From Dryas octopetala (lineage: Eukaryota; Streptophyta; Magnoliopsida; Rosales; Rosaceae), in contig OY992838.1 in the NCBI GenBank assembly GCA_963921425.1, positions 4,588,001-4,652,000 of the forward strand: a stretch of DNA of 64,000 nt, read 5' to 3'. Made by a program: the position numbers and the translations under genes. Below the pieces are notes generated by a model, which did no database searches, was not told the origin of the DNA, and was given only the letters and a program-made list of their open reading frames with translations. This document shows positions 27,261 through 39,506 of this stretch, in pieces. The first letter of the stretch is position 1, and every line of letters starts with the position of its first letter.

Positions 27261-28855
27261 ATGGAGGACGAGGAGATCGAGGAGGGGATGCTGGTGGAGG
27301 AGGAAGCTGCGCAGCCGCGGCCTCCGTCGCAGCCAGAGAAGTCGCCGTACGAGACTCTACGAGATAGCAAGTCCTCGGTGGAGGAGATAGTGACCAAGAT
27401 GCTATACATAAAAAAAGAGGCCAAACCCAAATCGGAGCTCCGTGAGATGGTCACTCAGATATTCCTCCACTTCGTCACTCTCCGCCAGGTCCGTCTCTGT
27501 CTAGGGTTTTCTAATCAATCAAAATTAGGGCGTTTTCTCAAATTGGGTTTTTTGTTTTAATCGCATTTGCAGGCGAACCGTTCGATCTTGCTCGAGGAAG
27601 ACCGCGTGAAAGCCGAGACGGAAAGCGCCAAGGCACCGGTGGACTTGACGACGCTGCAGCTCCACAATCTGATGTACGAGAAGAGCCACTACGTCAAGGC
27701 CATCAAAGCTTGCAAGGACTTCAAGTCCAAGTACCCAGATATCGAGCTCGTGCCTGAAGAATACTTCTTTCGCGACGCCCCTGCTGATATCAAAGCGCTG
27801 ACATTGTCGAAGGACGCCGCGCACGACGTCATGCTCAAGCGGCTCAATTTCGAGCTCTTTCAGCGCAAGGAGCTCTGCAAGCTTCACGAGAAACTGGAGG
27901 TTCACAAGAAGGGTTTGCTGGAGACTATTGCGAATCGGAAGAAGTTCTTGACCAGCCTTCCTTCGCACCTCAAGTCGCTGAAGAAAGCGTCTTTGCCGGT
28001 GCAGAACCAATTGGGGTTAATGTATACCAAGAAACTCAAGCAGCACCACTCCGCGGAGTTGCTTCCGCCGCCTCTGTATGTGGTTTACTCGCAGTTCATG
28101 GCGCAGAAGGAAGCTTTTGATGAACAAATTGAGTTGGAGATAGTTGGGAGTGTGAAGGATGCTCAAGCTTTTGCCCACCAGCACGCAAATAAGGACACTG
28201 GTAACTAATGCTTAACTCTTACTATGCAGATAATATTCAGTACAATATATTTGATTACTGTTGGTATGGTTGGGTATGAATTTGGATGCTCCAAGTGGGC
28301 CTGAAGCTGCCAAGCTGAAAAATTTTATCGATTTTTGAGTGCTTTGGTTTGTTGTTTGGATTTGGCTTTCAGCCTGCTTAATCTGAAGATAAGGAAGAAG
28401 ATGAAATAAATAGTTGAATACTAATGTTGTGTAATGGACCAGGTGTTTCTACGAACGTGGAGACTAGTAGGCTAGAAGATGATGGACCAGATGAGGAAGA
28501 TGATGGGCAGAGAAGGAGAAAGCGGCCAAAGAGGGTTCCAATAAAGCAGAACCTTGAGCAGTCGGGAGTGTATCAAGTGCATCCGCTGAAAATCACCCTT
28601 CATGTTTATGATGATGAGGCTTCTGATCCCAAGTCTGCAAAACTTGTCACCCTCAAGTTTGAGTATTTGTTGAAGTTGAATGTTGTGTGTGTTGGAATTG
28701 AAGGATCCCATGACGGAGCAGAGAATAACATCTTATGCAACCTATTTCCAGATGACACTGGCCTTGACCTTCCCCATCAGGTAGGAATGTTTTCTTTATT
28801 TGTTATGTTGGTGATCTTCAGTTAATCAGTTATCCATGAACCTCTTATTCCACCC

Positions 28856-28945
<90 letters not shown>

Positions 28946-31092
28946 TTAATCAATTGCCCATATAACGCTGATCTTTATATTGCATTGGTTGATACAGTCT
29001 GCCAAGCTCATTGTTGGTGATGCCCCTGCATTTGATGAGAGGAGAACTTCCCGTCCATATAAGTGGGCCCAACATTTGGCAGGAATTGACTTCTTGCCTG
29101 AGGTGTCACCTTTGCTTGCTGGCCAAGAAACTCCAAGTGGTGAAGTAGCTAAAAGTGATGGTGTTATATCTGGTCTGTCACTTTATCGCCAGCAGAGTCG
29201 AGTACAGACAGTTGTGCGAAGAATTCGCTCCCGGAAAAAAGCTCAGATGGCTCTTGTGTGAGTCACTGCTCAGTATATTTAGAGTCTTGAAATATCAAGA
29301 GCATTCTAGAAAATCTGTAGGATAAGGATACTACAATGTGATCAAATCTGAATGTTAGTCTAGTGGTTTTGTTTTACTTGGTTGTGACTGCTATTGGCCT
29401 TTTTCTGATATAAAGTAGCTAGTGTTGTGTTGTGTACTTTTGTGTGTTCTTTCCCTTGCCCCTTTCTTTGGAACTTAAATATGCTCTTATCTGTCTATAA
29501 CTTTTATGCCTATATGAGGGATTTTCTTTCTTTTGGAAGTCTCTTAGTGTCTTGTTTGTGAGTGTGGAAAGGGTATGCCCCATGTTGAGAAGTTGGCATT
29601 CTTTGATTGGCTTACAGGGAACAGCTAGAGTCACTTTTGAAGCTTAAATGGCCTGCTTTATCTTGTGAAAGTGTTCCATGGGCTTTGCATACCCCTTTGT
29701 GCAAGTTGCATGGTTGTTCACCTGTAGGGCCTCCACCTAATCTGGCATCATCTTTGCCTGTCATAGACAAGGAGCAGGTTCCGGAACCTATGGATGCTGA
29801 TTTGGTTGGTCAATCTGGTTTTTCAAAGGAAGAGCTGGAGAGTACGAGGGAAGATGGAGAACTTCCATCTTTGGTTCCAGTTGCATCAGTTGTCAGTGAT
29901 AACAAACTTGCTCACCATAAAAGAGATAATCTTGACCACTCCAGGCAGCTGGCTTTACTGTCAAAAAGACCTCCAATCAGTAACGCAAAATCACTAAGTT
30001 TTAAGAAATATGATGAAGATTCAGATCTTTTGCTGGATAGTGAGAGTGATCTGGACGAACCTGCACATATTGTGCCAGAGGAAGAAAATGCAGGGAATTT
30101 TGAGGTGGCTGGAAATTCATGGGTGGATTTTGGGGTCAGGGAATTTTGTCTTATTTTAACCAGGAGTATAAACACGGATAAGAGGAATGTGAAGTTAGAA
30201 GCCAAGGTAGCTAATAATTCATGCTTTTATATTTTCTCATGCTCTTGCATCAAATTTTACTTTTTGACATTTCTTATCATTTCTGTTGTGGCAGATCAAG
30301 ATCAGCATGGAGTATCCTTTGAGGCCTCCCTTTTTTGCATTGAATCTTTGCACTATCTCTGGAGAAAACCATTATGAGAGTGATGAGTCTGAGTTGTACA
30401 ATGAACTTCGTGCAATGGAAGCAGAGGTAATTAGTTGATGCAATAGGAATAGCTATCATAAGTAAATCAGTAGGGGGTGGCTTCCTGGTGTGAATTCTTC
30501 AGGACATGGAGACATGGGATGGCATTATAGTTTTCTGTAATATTTTGGCTCCCACTTACATTTTAAAACGCAAATCAAGATTAAGAATTTTCTACGGAGT
30601 GGTTTTGGTGAAAGCACATTACCATATAAGTTAAGAAGGATTGTTCCTATTGTCTCAATCTATTAGTCAATTCCTGCACTTTTACAAGAAACCCATCTAG
30701 ACTATAACTTAATTTATATAATCTGCACCACTGTAGTATGGTCACCATACCTTGTTTGCAGTGTATTGATTATGACTACATCTTTTATTTCCCCTCCTGA
30801 ACAGTTTCCTCTTGCTGTCTTGTAGGTCAATCTGCACGTAGTGAAGATGTTACCTCCAAATGAAGACAATAATATCTTAGCTCATCAGGTTCGTTGTCTG
30901 GCAATGTTGTTCGACTATTACATGGATGAGGCATCCCCATCTTCTGAAAAAAGAAAGAGTACTTCTGTGGTTGATGTTGGTTTGTGTAAACCTGTTAGTG
31001 GTCAGCTTGTTTCAAGATCTTTTAGAGGAAGGGATCGTAGGAAGATGATATCCTGGAAGGACATGGAATGCACTCCTGGCTATCCTTACTAG
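27261..31092 (+). CDS. THO5: THO complex subunit 5 (THOC5/FMIP family)
   Basis: Seven exons (27261-27488, 27573-28200, 28443-28780, 28998-29257, 29618-30206, 30295-30426, 30826-31092) join in frame to 813 residues, close to the Arabidopsis THO5B length. Family-typical segments include YETLRDSKSSVEEIV, the Lys-rich block NLMYEKSHYVKAIKACKDFK, RKKFLTSLPSHLKSLKKAS, a basic KRRPKR-like nuclear signal (RRRKRPKR) in exon 3, and the C-terminal YPLRPPFFALNL with LAMLFDYYMD. THOC5 is part of the nuclear THO/TREX complex, which couples transcription to mRNA processing and export, and in plants also affects siRNA production. An acidic start (MEDEEIEEGMLVEEE) is usual for the family. Intron 3 holds a 78-bp CT microsatellite. 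The gene lies head to head with TGS1 across a transposon-filled spacer. No defect was seen. Confidence 0.92.
28860..28937. repeat. CT microsatellite in THO5 intron 3, about 78 bp
   Basis: An uninterrupted TC/CT run between exons 3 and 4. Being intronic, it does not affect the frame. Confidence 0.95.
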
Positions 31093-32569
31093 ACATTAGT
31101 TCCGGTATCTGAATATGACAAAACCATTGCTGCTGAACTGCTGGAGCAGCCTATTAGCTAGGTGTTGTCGTAAGAAACCATAGGAGGATATTTCTTTCAT
31201 CAATGCAGTGGGAGATAGATTTTCTTGGTCGTTCAAAACTATATTCTTAGTTCATTTTCTACTGTAAAGTAGCATTATTTCACACAACTAAGCATTATTT
31301 TATTTTAAAGTAGCATTTTTCTACTGTAAACTATATTCTTAGTTCGTTTTCTACTGTAAAGTAGCATTATTTCATTTTCTACTGTAATTTTACGGGATCC
31401 TTGAAATGTATCAAGGAGCTGTTGAGTATGGAGTTTGTGAAGAGATTGAGCAACATTCAGGTGGAACCGTGGGAGCATCTTTATTGGTCAAGTGGTATCT
31501 ATTTATCCTTAGAAGAGAAGTCTTCTGTTCAACTTGCAGTAGGAGATTATCTGAGGGAAAAAGAACTCTACTCTGTCCTTCTAAAAGAAATTTGGGGTGA
31601 CTCTGCATGAAGCTTAAGTTGGGTCAGCCTGTGGAACTGAACGCTAAAAGCTTGTTACCTCATCTGTCCTTTTTAAACATACGAGGTTGAGTAGACATTT
31701 TAGGAGCTTCTTTCTGAGTGACTTTTCCTCAATTAGATTTGTCTGGTTTTCTGGGATTTCTCCCAAAGAAATGTTATTTTTTACTTTTAATTTTCCCTTA
31801 AATTAATCCAACTTTCATCATTCATCTTTAATTGTTAGATCGTGGATTTCTTTCCTAATGCGTCGACAAAATAAATTAACACTCATGACTTTAGAGAAGA
31901 GATGACCAATTTAGGATTTCAGACCAAAAAAAGCCAAAAAGAAATTAGGATTGATAAATATGGACTAATATTTTTTTTGGCCGTTAAATATGGACTAAGA
32001 TTAAATTAAATTAAAACCAATGCATTTTCATGAAGTCAGACGGCTCAATTCACAATCTGTAGCAGCATTGCAACACTGACCACTCCCATAGGACTCTAGG
32101 AAACGAGTTGCCCCTGCGAACACAAGCTAATGCACTGGAAGTACAACATAGAAGCATCCAGTAGCACATACCTCCTTGATTATTTCACATTTTTATCGTC
32201 CCAAAATTCAGATAATAATATAAAGAAAAAGGATAATAAAATGAAATATTCTACAAACCGTTTGAGGCACCACAAGCAATAAGCTGTAAAAAAACTAAAA
32301 ATATTTGTTTGACTAATGTAGGAAACTGGATACGCTCTGAAATATGTATCAAAGGGTATCTCTCCCTGACCACATTTTACTTCCCTCACCCACCTACTCA
32401 TAATATTCAGAAGAGACGCATATGAAGAGAATAGATGGACGTTCAATCTACAGCACACTAAACCTCTCTCAAAAAACATCTACACCAGAAGACACGTGCT
32501 CCTTAAATATGTACAGCTCCATCTACCATACAGTGCAGCCACTGAATCACAATCCCCATCCCTGCACTT
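31093..32569. other. Convergent spacer THO5-ABF, with a 3' tandem duplication
   Basis: Holds both 3' flanks. A block of about 48 bp (31236-31283) recurs at 31328-31374 with a partial third copy, likely inside the THO5 3' untranslated region. A 69-codon open frame at 31401-31610 has a second open frame over it and no recognisable domain. The micro-insertion at 31955-31998 is listed separately. Confidence 0.5.
31955..31998 (-). mobile_element. Micro-retroposon insertion (16 bp, GGCC-poly A type) with 14-bp duplication
   Basis: TAAATATGGACTAA occurs at 31955-31968 and 31985-31998. Between them lie 16 bp which on the minus strand read ACGGCC followed by eight A. The direct repeats plus a homopolymer A tail are the mark of target-primed reverse transcription, with almost no body left. 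Confidence 0.65.
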
Positions 32570-35082
32570 TTACCATGGACCGGTCAGCGTTCGTCTCAAG
32601 CATCGTTTCTTACCTTGCTGCAGATTCACAATCTCCATGTCCTGTGAAATGATCAAATTCCAGACAAATTCATCAAATTATAAAACATCTATGTTTCCCA
32701 AGTTCTGATCTCAAGACTATATTGTTAAGCAGCAGTTTTAATCCATACTTTGCTAGTTTGAAGTGCATGGAAACAAGGAAATACAATGGAGTAACATATC
32801 AGAACAAATTCCACAGGCAAGGATATGCAACAATATGAAAATCATTCCTAATATTATCAATTAGAAAAAAGAATAATCAAGTACCTGATTCTTCTGCATT
32901 TCCATCATTTCAGTCTGCAGCAACCAATGGACAGTTAAGAAGGATCAAGCACAGGAATGTAAGTTTAATACAGCCACTAATTCGTGTGTGCAGCAACTAT
33001 GTGCACTACAACAAAACAAACCTGTTTGTTCTTCAACTCTTGGTTCTCCTCCTTTAGTTTTGCAACTTCTGCTTCCAATTCCATTGTGTAAGCCTGGCAC
33101 AGGCGCAAGAGAGAAAACATGAGAAACATTACGAAAGTATGAGATGGTATATTACAGTACTATGGTCATCCTTTTATCTTACCCATGTGGTTCAATTTCA
33201 AAGCAGAACTAAGGTCAAAGGTATGGAACTTATTCAAAGTTTTAACGATTTTTGCGGACTAGACACACGACTTTATGTTATGTTCCTTAAAACAAATGTT
33301 CCATTACCTTGTAACAAACTGGATCCTTAAAACTTCTCATGACTGTAACTTCTCAAAACCTTTCATCTCTTGTCATGTCGGATCGCTATCACATTACCAT
33401 TCTGCCGCATAATCTTTCATGAAGTTTTGGGATACAAAAAGTCAACAGATGATAAAAGCAGAAGGTCAATGGCTAGCAAAACTGATAATGCGACAACAAG
33501 ATGATGAATTTTTTTCAATTCTTGGTGTCATTATATATTTATTCTCTTTAAACCTTCTCCAGAATAAGTAACATCAAAAAGTTTTTCAAATAGTACTAAA
33601 TAAAGAAAAAGAGAATAGTATATAAGGTTTTGTTTCCACTTCATGTGCTGAAAGTGTATGTCAAAACACTCTACATTCTTAGATTTTAGTCACTCTTTCG
33701 GGGGCGATATGAAAGCTTGAATTTCATCCACCACTAGTTTTCCTCCATAACTTAAAAACTCTTAGTTAAAAGTGATAAGAACAAATACTGCACTTCCTCT
33801 TAGCCAAAAAGGTCTCGAGAAGTACAACTATTAAGATGCGAATCAACAACAATTTTAGATTCTAAACGCTGCTCACACATGTCGAGTTCAACTTATATAA
33901 AGAATTGGTATATATCATCATTGAATCATGTGTAGTGAGTGAACTGTTATATGCCTAAGGGCTAAGAAAGCAGTAAATAATCAAAGATATAGTTACCTGT
34001 TTGCGAGCTCTTGATCTGGCAGCAGACTCTCTGTTTTTGATCATCCTCCTCTGCCTTCTCTCAACAACCTTCTCCACAGGCCCACCACCTTTCCTTCCCC
34101 TAAAACCACCATTAAACACATAAGGCACAGGTGACACAGATGACGTATCAGTACCATTTCTCTTCCCAATCCCATCCGAAGACAACTGGTTCACCGGAGA
34201 CTCCGTCGCCACACGAACACTCCCACCCCCCAATCCAACCATTCCCATCCCTCCTCCACCCTGCAGCCTTGGACTCTGAACCAGATTACCATTCAGACCC
34301 TGATCACCAATTCCCATCATCCCACCCCTCATTCCAGGACTACCCAGCTGAGAATTGTAGGTCACTGTTGGCTGCTTGGGATATATTTGGGGCTGCTGTA
34401 GCTGTTGCTGATTTGATCTAACACCATTAGCATTCAATGGCAAATTGGAAGGCTGATTGGGAATTTGATTGTTATTCTCGGAAATTCTATTCCCCATCAC
34501 CCCCACACTACCATCGGTTGGCTGAAAACTAAATCCTACCCCACTTGTATTATTCGAACTGGACAATTCACCAAAATAACCACCACCATTACTAACTGGC
34601 TTTGGAGCCAATTGGGTTTCTTCTCTCACAACCCCAGCTCTGACCAAGAACTCCTCCAAAGTCATCTCTCCCAAGGTCGGCTGGCTCTGCGGCACATTAG
34701 ACCCACCACCACCACTCCCTTCCTTGTTGAGATTCCTCCAGACCTCATCAACTGTCTTCTGGCTCAGCGTCCTGGGCAGGGTCAGCGAACCCTGCCTCTG
34801 TAGACCCGCACCATGACCAAACCCATCTTGACCGGTGGCTCCGCCACCAGAGGGTGCCATGGTCTGAGTCTCTTCGGCGCTCCAGATGCTCTTCAAGAGC
34901 TCATCCATGTTCATGGACCCAAAGTCCTTGCCTGGCCCTACTATGGTGTTCTGTAACTCCTCGAACGTCAGAGCATAGATCGACGTCTGCCTCGCCAAGG
35001 GGTTGTTGTTTCCCAGTGGCCTACAGCCGCCGCCGCCACCGCCGTCGGCCGGTGGGTCGCTCATGAAGCCCTTGAAGTTCAT
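32570..35082 (-). CDS. AREB/ABF-type bZIP transcription factor (ABA-responsive)
   Basis: Four coding exons on the minus strand (33997-35082, 33022-33093, 32885-32914, 32570-32641) join in frame to 419 residues. All five group A landmarks are present. C1 is RQTSIYALTFEELQNTI with the SnRK2 site RQTS at 31-34; C2 is TLPRTLSQKTVDEVWRNL; C3 is PTLGEMTLEEFLVRAG. The bZIP basic region is RRQRRMIKNRESAARSRARK followed by a leucine zipper across the exon 1-2 junction, and C4 is RCLRRTLTGPW at the C-terminus. MNFKGFMSDPPADGG was taken as the start because ABF proteins begin MNFKxF; a further in-frame ATG lies upstream at 35148. Such factors bind ABRE (ACGTGGC) and drive drought and ABA responses after SnRK2 phosphorylation. 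Closest by layout to ABF2/AREB1. Confidence 0.93.
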
Positions 35083-35129
35083 GTTGGTACCCGTTTTTAG
35101 AAATCTGAACGAAACAGAGACCCCAGCTT

Positions 35130-35572
35130 CTGAAAAGCTTGAAATCACAAAACAGAAAAAGTGGGTTCAGGTTTCGTCAAAGTCTAGGTGTATTTTCCAC
35201 CACTGTTTACTAAAAGAGTTTCATTTGTAATTTTGAGCTCACAAAAATTGACATCGCCAACTTTCAAGCTACACAAAACAGAGTTTTGAAACTCAAAACA
35301 CTTCAATTTGAGTGAGAGAAAATTTGCATTTGAGGCTTCAGTTAACCCCAAATCAATTTCACATCACTCAGTTTGTACGCAAGAACCAAAGCTCAAATTT
35401 TGCATGCAAAACCCAAAAAAAAACCATTCCAAGGTCAACTTAAAACCTCCAAAAGAAAAATTTAGAAATCAGTTTGCTGTAAAAAAAACAAAAAACAAAA
35501 TAGAGACCGACAAGCATAAGACATATCAATTCAAAAAAAGAGTAGAAATTAGAAGTTGAGGAATTAAATTAC
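35130..35572 (-). promoter_or_regulatory. Candidate 5'-UTR intron of the ABF gene (about 443 bp)
   Basis: On the minus strand a donor (CGG then GTAATTT, GT at 35571-35572) and a pyrimidine-rich acceptor ending TTTTCAG (35130) frame an AT-rich stretch directly upstream of the coding exon. ABF-clade genes often have a leader intron. Removing it would also remove upstream ATG clutter. RNA evidence is lacking, so this is inference. Confidence 0.4.
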
Positions 35573-37272
35573 CCGAAATAAAAAAAAAAATCTAATTTAA
35601 GAGGGAATTAACAAAAAGAGGAGTGAGATAACAGAGAGTGAGAGAGAGAGAGAGGGAGATATATGCCGTTTTTCACCTTATTTCTATTTTGGGAATTTCT
35701 TGGTGCTCTGTCTGGTGGCTGCGTTCCTAATTCTTAGGGCTGTGGTGGAAGCGCCAAGTGTCTGTTGTTCCTTTGCCCATTTCTTTTGGCTTTTAAGACA
35801 CCGAGGAGTGGGGATGGTGGGGGCATTCCATTATTTTAATTATTTAATTGTAGAATAATGAGAGGCGTGGACCAATCAGGATGGGGTAGGAGCTCTGATG
35901 TGACATTCAGCCAATACAATTGAGCTATCTGGGAGCATCCTGACCGTCCACGTTTCTTGAAATGGAGGGTCGGATGGGGTGGTATGAATTATAGTGGTGG
36001 GGGTTGGATAAGAACTACTTAGGCATGGCATATTGGCATTGGTGTAGTACGCTCACACAAAAAGCATACGGTCCCCTCACGTTAGGTGCAGTTGGATTGG
36101 AGGAAAAAGACGATGAGGTCCTCAAAATGACATTTTTACCCCTCACCCTGGCTTTTGTTTCTATTTTTACTGCATGTGAAAGCAATGAACCGACAGGAAT
36201 AAGGACTAAGGTTCAGATATTTTCAACCGGGGGGGGAAGGAAGGAGAGCCACAACTCGAAGTTTGTCGGCTTATACAAAAATATACCCTTCTGAATTATC
36301 TTTCATAATATCTGTATTTTTAATAAACAAAATCAGTATTATTCAAAAAACCCTCTTGAGTCAAATTTGAAACCAGACTGTAATACCGTGCATTATCGGT
36401 GCACTAGAAGGACCTTTTTAAGGTTTTAACAAAAGAGAAAGGAATAATTAATGTTATTGAATGTCAGCTGCCGACACCGTACTTGTACAATATTTGCTAT
36501 GCCAAGGATTGTTTTCTTGGTGGTGGGGGAACCGGGAAGGGGTCAAAGTTTTGGTGAAGTTTGCAACTAAATAATGAGCTAGGCTTCCTCGATGAAGATA
36601 TGGATAAGATTTTGTAAAAGTGATTAGAAGAGTGCGTCTTGATAAAGCTAGCAGCAGTCTAAAGAAGAAACTCAAGTGTTAGCTCACCAAAAAATAGTTC
36701 CTTAAGTGTCCATAGCTAGTAATCTAGTATGCCCATGAAAGATATTTATTTTCAAGTGCTTAAATAATCACAAGTTGACATGTCCTTGAGTTAATAATCT
36801 AAGGAGGCACGATTCCAAACAAGTTAACATGGGGAAAGAGAAATTAGAACACCCTCACCCAGCTACCATCATATATACTAAACAAGTTTTAGAAAGATTA
36901 CTATACTCCAACAACCCCAAAGTCAGAATAATATTATTTATGTAAATTATTGGAAATTTATTCAAAAAATATATATAATATGGTAAAAAACTTGAAGTAT
37001 TCTTGTTTATGAACAATCACCTTTTAAAAATTAATTTAATAGATTTAATTTGATCCTTATACGGCAACATACGCAATTTAGAAAGTTGTATGGCCATAAT
37101 TGGTTAATTAGGAGAGACCCTTCATCTATTATATTTGGGCAAATGAAGAAAGCATGGAACCTAATTAGTAGAAGCTCGTGATATTGACAATCTAGTCGGA
37201 GTGTCTGATCATACCATCTATAAATAATTGAATGGCCGGTGTCTTAATTTAGACTTTCATATGCTTGAACTT

Positions 37273-37326
37273 GAAGCCATTAGTTTATTGGCCAAAAAAA
37301 AAAAAAAAGAAGAAGCCATTAGTTTA
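37273..37326 (+). mobile_element. Micro-retroposon insertion (24 bp, GGCC-poly A type) with 15-bp duplication
   Basis: GAAGCCATTAGTTTA occurs exactly at 37273-37287 and 37312-37326. The 24 bp between them read TTGGCC, fifteen A, then GAA. The duplication is perfect. Confidence 0.75.
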
Positions 37327-38010
37327 ATATGAATATTATGGTACCATATATTGGTTTTTTTAATCAAACTTTATTAAAGAAAAAAAACAAACCCATTAAA
37401 TCCATTGAAATTTATGATGTTAGAGCTAGTCCTTTTCAACTGAAGGTCGAAACAAGGCAGGAAAAGCAAACAAAAATGTACGAGTTTTGTCTTATATAGT
37501 AGACTTTTCAAGCGAAGATGTGGATCATGTGGGTGGGGTTTTGCTTGTGGACTAAGTCCATGGATGTAAAGATCAACTGATACTTAGCAATATCCGCATA
37601 CAAAGCATTTATGGACTATGACTCTTTTTGGGTAAGGAACAGAGGCACAAGGACATGGTGCGCATGTTAGCCTATATATTCACCTCATGCTTTCCAAACT
37701 TCATCCATAATATCACAAGTGCTGGCACTCTAAGATTCAAACCAAAGCAAATGGACAAAAAGTTGGGAAGCATGTGCCCTCCTTTGTTAAACTATTGCCT
37801 TAATTAAACCCCTTGGCTGCTTATATATTTATCTTTTTTTTAGATAATGTTTTTTAAAAAGATTATAAATTTAAAATATATGTTCAGTTAAGAGTTAATA
37901 TAATCAATGATTTATAATCACAATATGATAGAACGTTTATGTTCTTTTGAGTTGAAATTTTACTGGCGTGAATTGTGAAAACCGAATATCAGAGTGTTGT
38001 TAATGATACA

Positions 38011-38259
38011 ATGTATAAGCGACGGATCATAGAAGAGTTACCAGTGCCACTCATGAGTCATGTATATGGCTATCGCATTCAGAAGAAATCCTTTGGCCTG
38101 GCTATATTAAGCAACAGTCTTTATCTTCCTAGAAGGAGTTGTAATTGGGAAACTTTTAAGGAGTGGTTTGGAGCCTGGCGTCTGAAGCATGATGAGTGCA
38201 CTCCAAGGCCCCATTTGAAGAGGACCCGGCAACACTGTGCTAATTATATTTGTTCATGA
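38011..38259 (+). CDS. Hypothetical 82-residue open frame, unrecognised
   Basis: An ATG at 38011 opens a frame of 82 residues. The frame is open without an ATG from about 37975. Base composition is less AT-rich than its surroundings, and the peptide is rich in Arg, Lys, Trp and Cys near its end (KEWFGAWRLKHDECTPRPH). I do not recognise a domain. There is no clear intron or partner exon nearby. It may be a small gene, an exon of a non-coding transcript, or a decayed gene fragment. Confidence 0.2.
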   Translation: MYKRRIIEELPVPLMSHVYGYRIQKKSFGLAILSNSLYLPRRSCNWETFKEWFGAWRLKHDECTPRPHLKRTRQHCANYICS

Positions 38260-38389
38260 TATGGCGCCACGTTCCCCAAAACGAACCCACAATTTTGACA
38301 AGCATTCTCAGTTACTACTTAGTACTTGCTAGTGGCTTTAGTAGGTATTGCTCTGCAGAATGCATACGTGTTTTACTCCTATCAAACAC

Positions 38390-38522
38390 GAAAATAACTT
38401 ACCTGTCCCTATAACAGGGACAGGTGTTATCCCCATTAGAGAATTAGAGATAGAGAAAGAGAGAAAGAGAAGGGGGGAGGGATAACAGCTGGCGTACCTG
38501 CTGTTGCAGGTAAGTTCTTATC
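38390..38522. mobile_element. 133-bp foldback MITE with exact 9-bp target duplication
   Basis: ATCAAACAC lies at 38381-38389 and 38523-38531. The element starts GAAAATAACTTACCTG and ends with a near-complement (14 of 16). Further inside, GTGTTATCCC pairs with GGGATAACAG, so the whole element folds into a long hairpin with a GA-rich loop. A G start, long inverted ends and a 9-bp duplication fit a Mutator-derived MITE. Part of its sequence resembles DNA at about 38670-38800. Confidence 0.8.
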
Positions 38523-39506
38523 ATCAAACACAGGCACTACCCAAATCCAAATGGATGTCGACACAGCACTTAGTAGTGAGCAACAATTGAAACTTCCTCA
38601 CAAAAGGGGAACGTATACACAAGGACCAGAGAGGCAGAGAGAGAAGATGACGTTTATACCATGTCATGTGCAGGACAATAACTTGGCTGTCCCTATCTTG
38701 TCACGGCAGAGAGAAGAGGGAGAAGAGAGAGAGAGAGAGAGAGATACCAGCTGTTGGTATCCCCGGGACATGTCAGTCCCTCTCCATGTGCAGAGTCACA
38801 ATAAGCTCTGTTTGCTTGGTAGTGACAAAGGTGTAGGTAGGCTTTCAGCTTATATGACTTTCTGGGTCCTCTAGTTACATGCGTGATTCCCTTGTTGCTG
38901 AATTGGGGACAAACGAAAATGAAGAAAGTAGTGACCACAACTACAAGCCTGAAGCTTTCATACTGGTCCACTAAGCATGAACAGGTCTTGCACTCTAGCT
39001 TTACCAATCACTTAGACAAGTTTAGCATGACTAGGTCTAGGTCCAACTTAACCAAGACTACTTCATAGTTCATACGCGACAGGAACACATACACAGAAAG
39101 ATTCTCTCTAGGGCATCCATAACCCAAAAGTGAAAACCAGATACTGGAAAGGGTCTCTTCCCTGTTCCCTCAAATTGAGAATCCGGGGGAGCCAAGCAAG
39201 AAAAAACTGGACCCACTTAAGAATGAGTTGATGACATATGCAGAACTTTGAAAATACAAGTTTCTGGAGTGAGTAATAACAAGCTCAACTGCAATTTTGT
39301 CCACAGCATTCGTTACCATATTTAATATATTTACCATAGAAGTTGCATGTACCTTGAAAGAATTTTCATTATCTACTACTATTTTCCGACATCTTGACAT
39401 CTTATTCTAAGGTTTAAAAATGACATATAACAAGCAATACAGAATCGATGAAAATTTTTCTTCAACATACAGTTATATAAAGTCAGATGATTTGACAATT
39501 TTAGCT
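38523..39506. other. Intergenic DNA before the DCL-like gene 3' end
   Basis: GA-rich patches (38713-38745) and blocks that echo the neighbouring foldback element (TAACTTGGCTGTCCCTAT; ATACCAGCTGTTGGTATCCC). Only chance frames were seen. Confidence 0.45.

Larger units (their letters stand above)
35573..38389. other. ABF promoter side and intergenic DNA; no firm gene
   Basis: Begins with a GA-rich leader (35636-35656), then mixed and AT-rich DNA. It contains the micro-insertion at 37273-37326 and a weak open frame at 38011-38259, both listed separately. Nothing else could be supported. Confidence 0.5.

Noticed and set aside
27525-28010. 161-codon antisense frame
   Set aside because: It is the shadow of THO5 exon 2, which matches a known family on the plus strand.
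31401-31610. 69-codon frame after THO5
   Set aside because: Overlaps another open frame of the same strand, has no recognised domain, and lies where the THO5 3' flank is expected.
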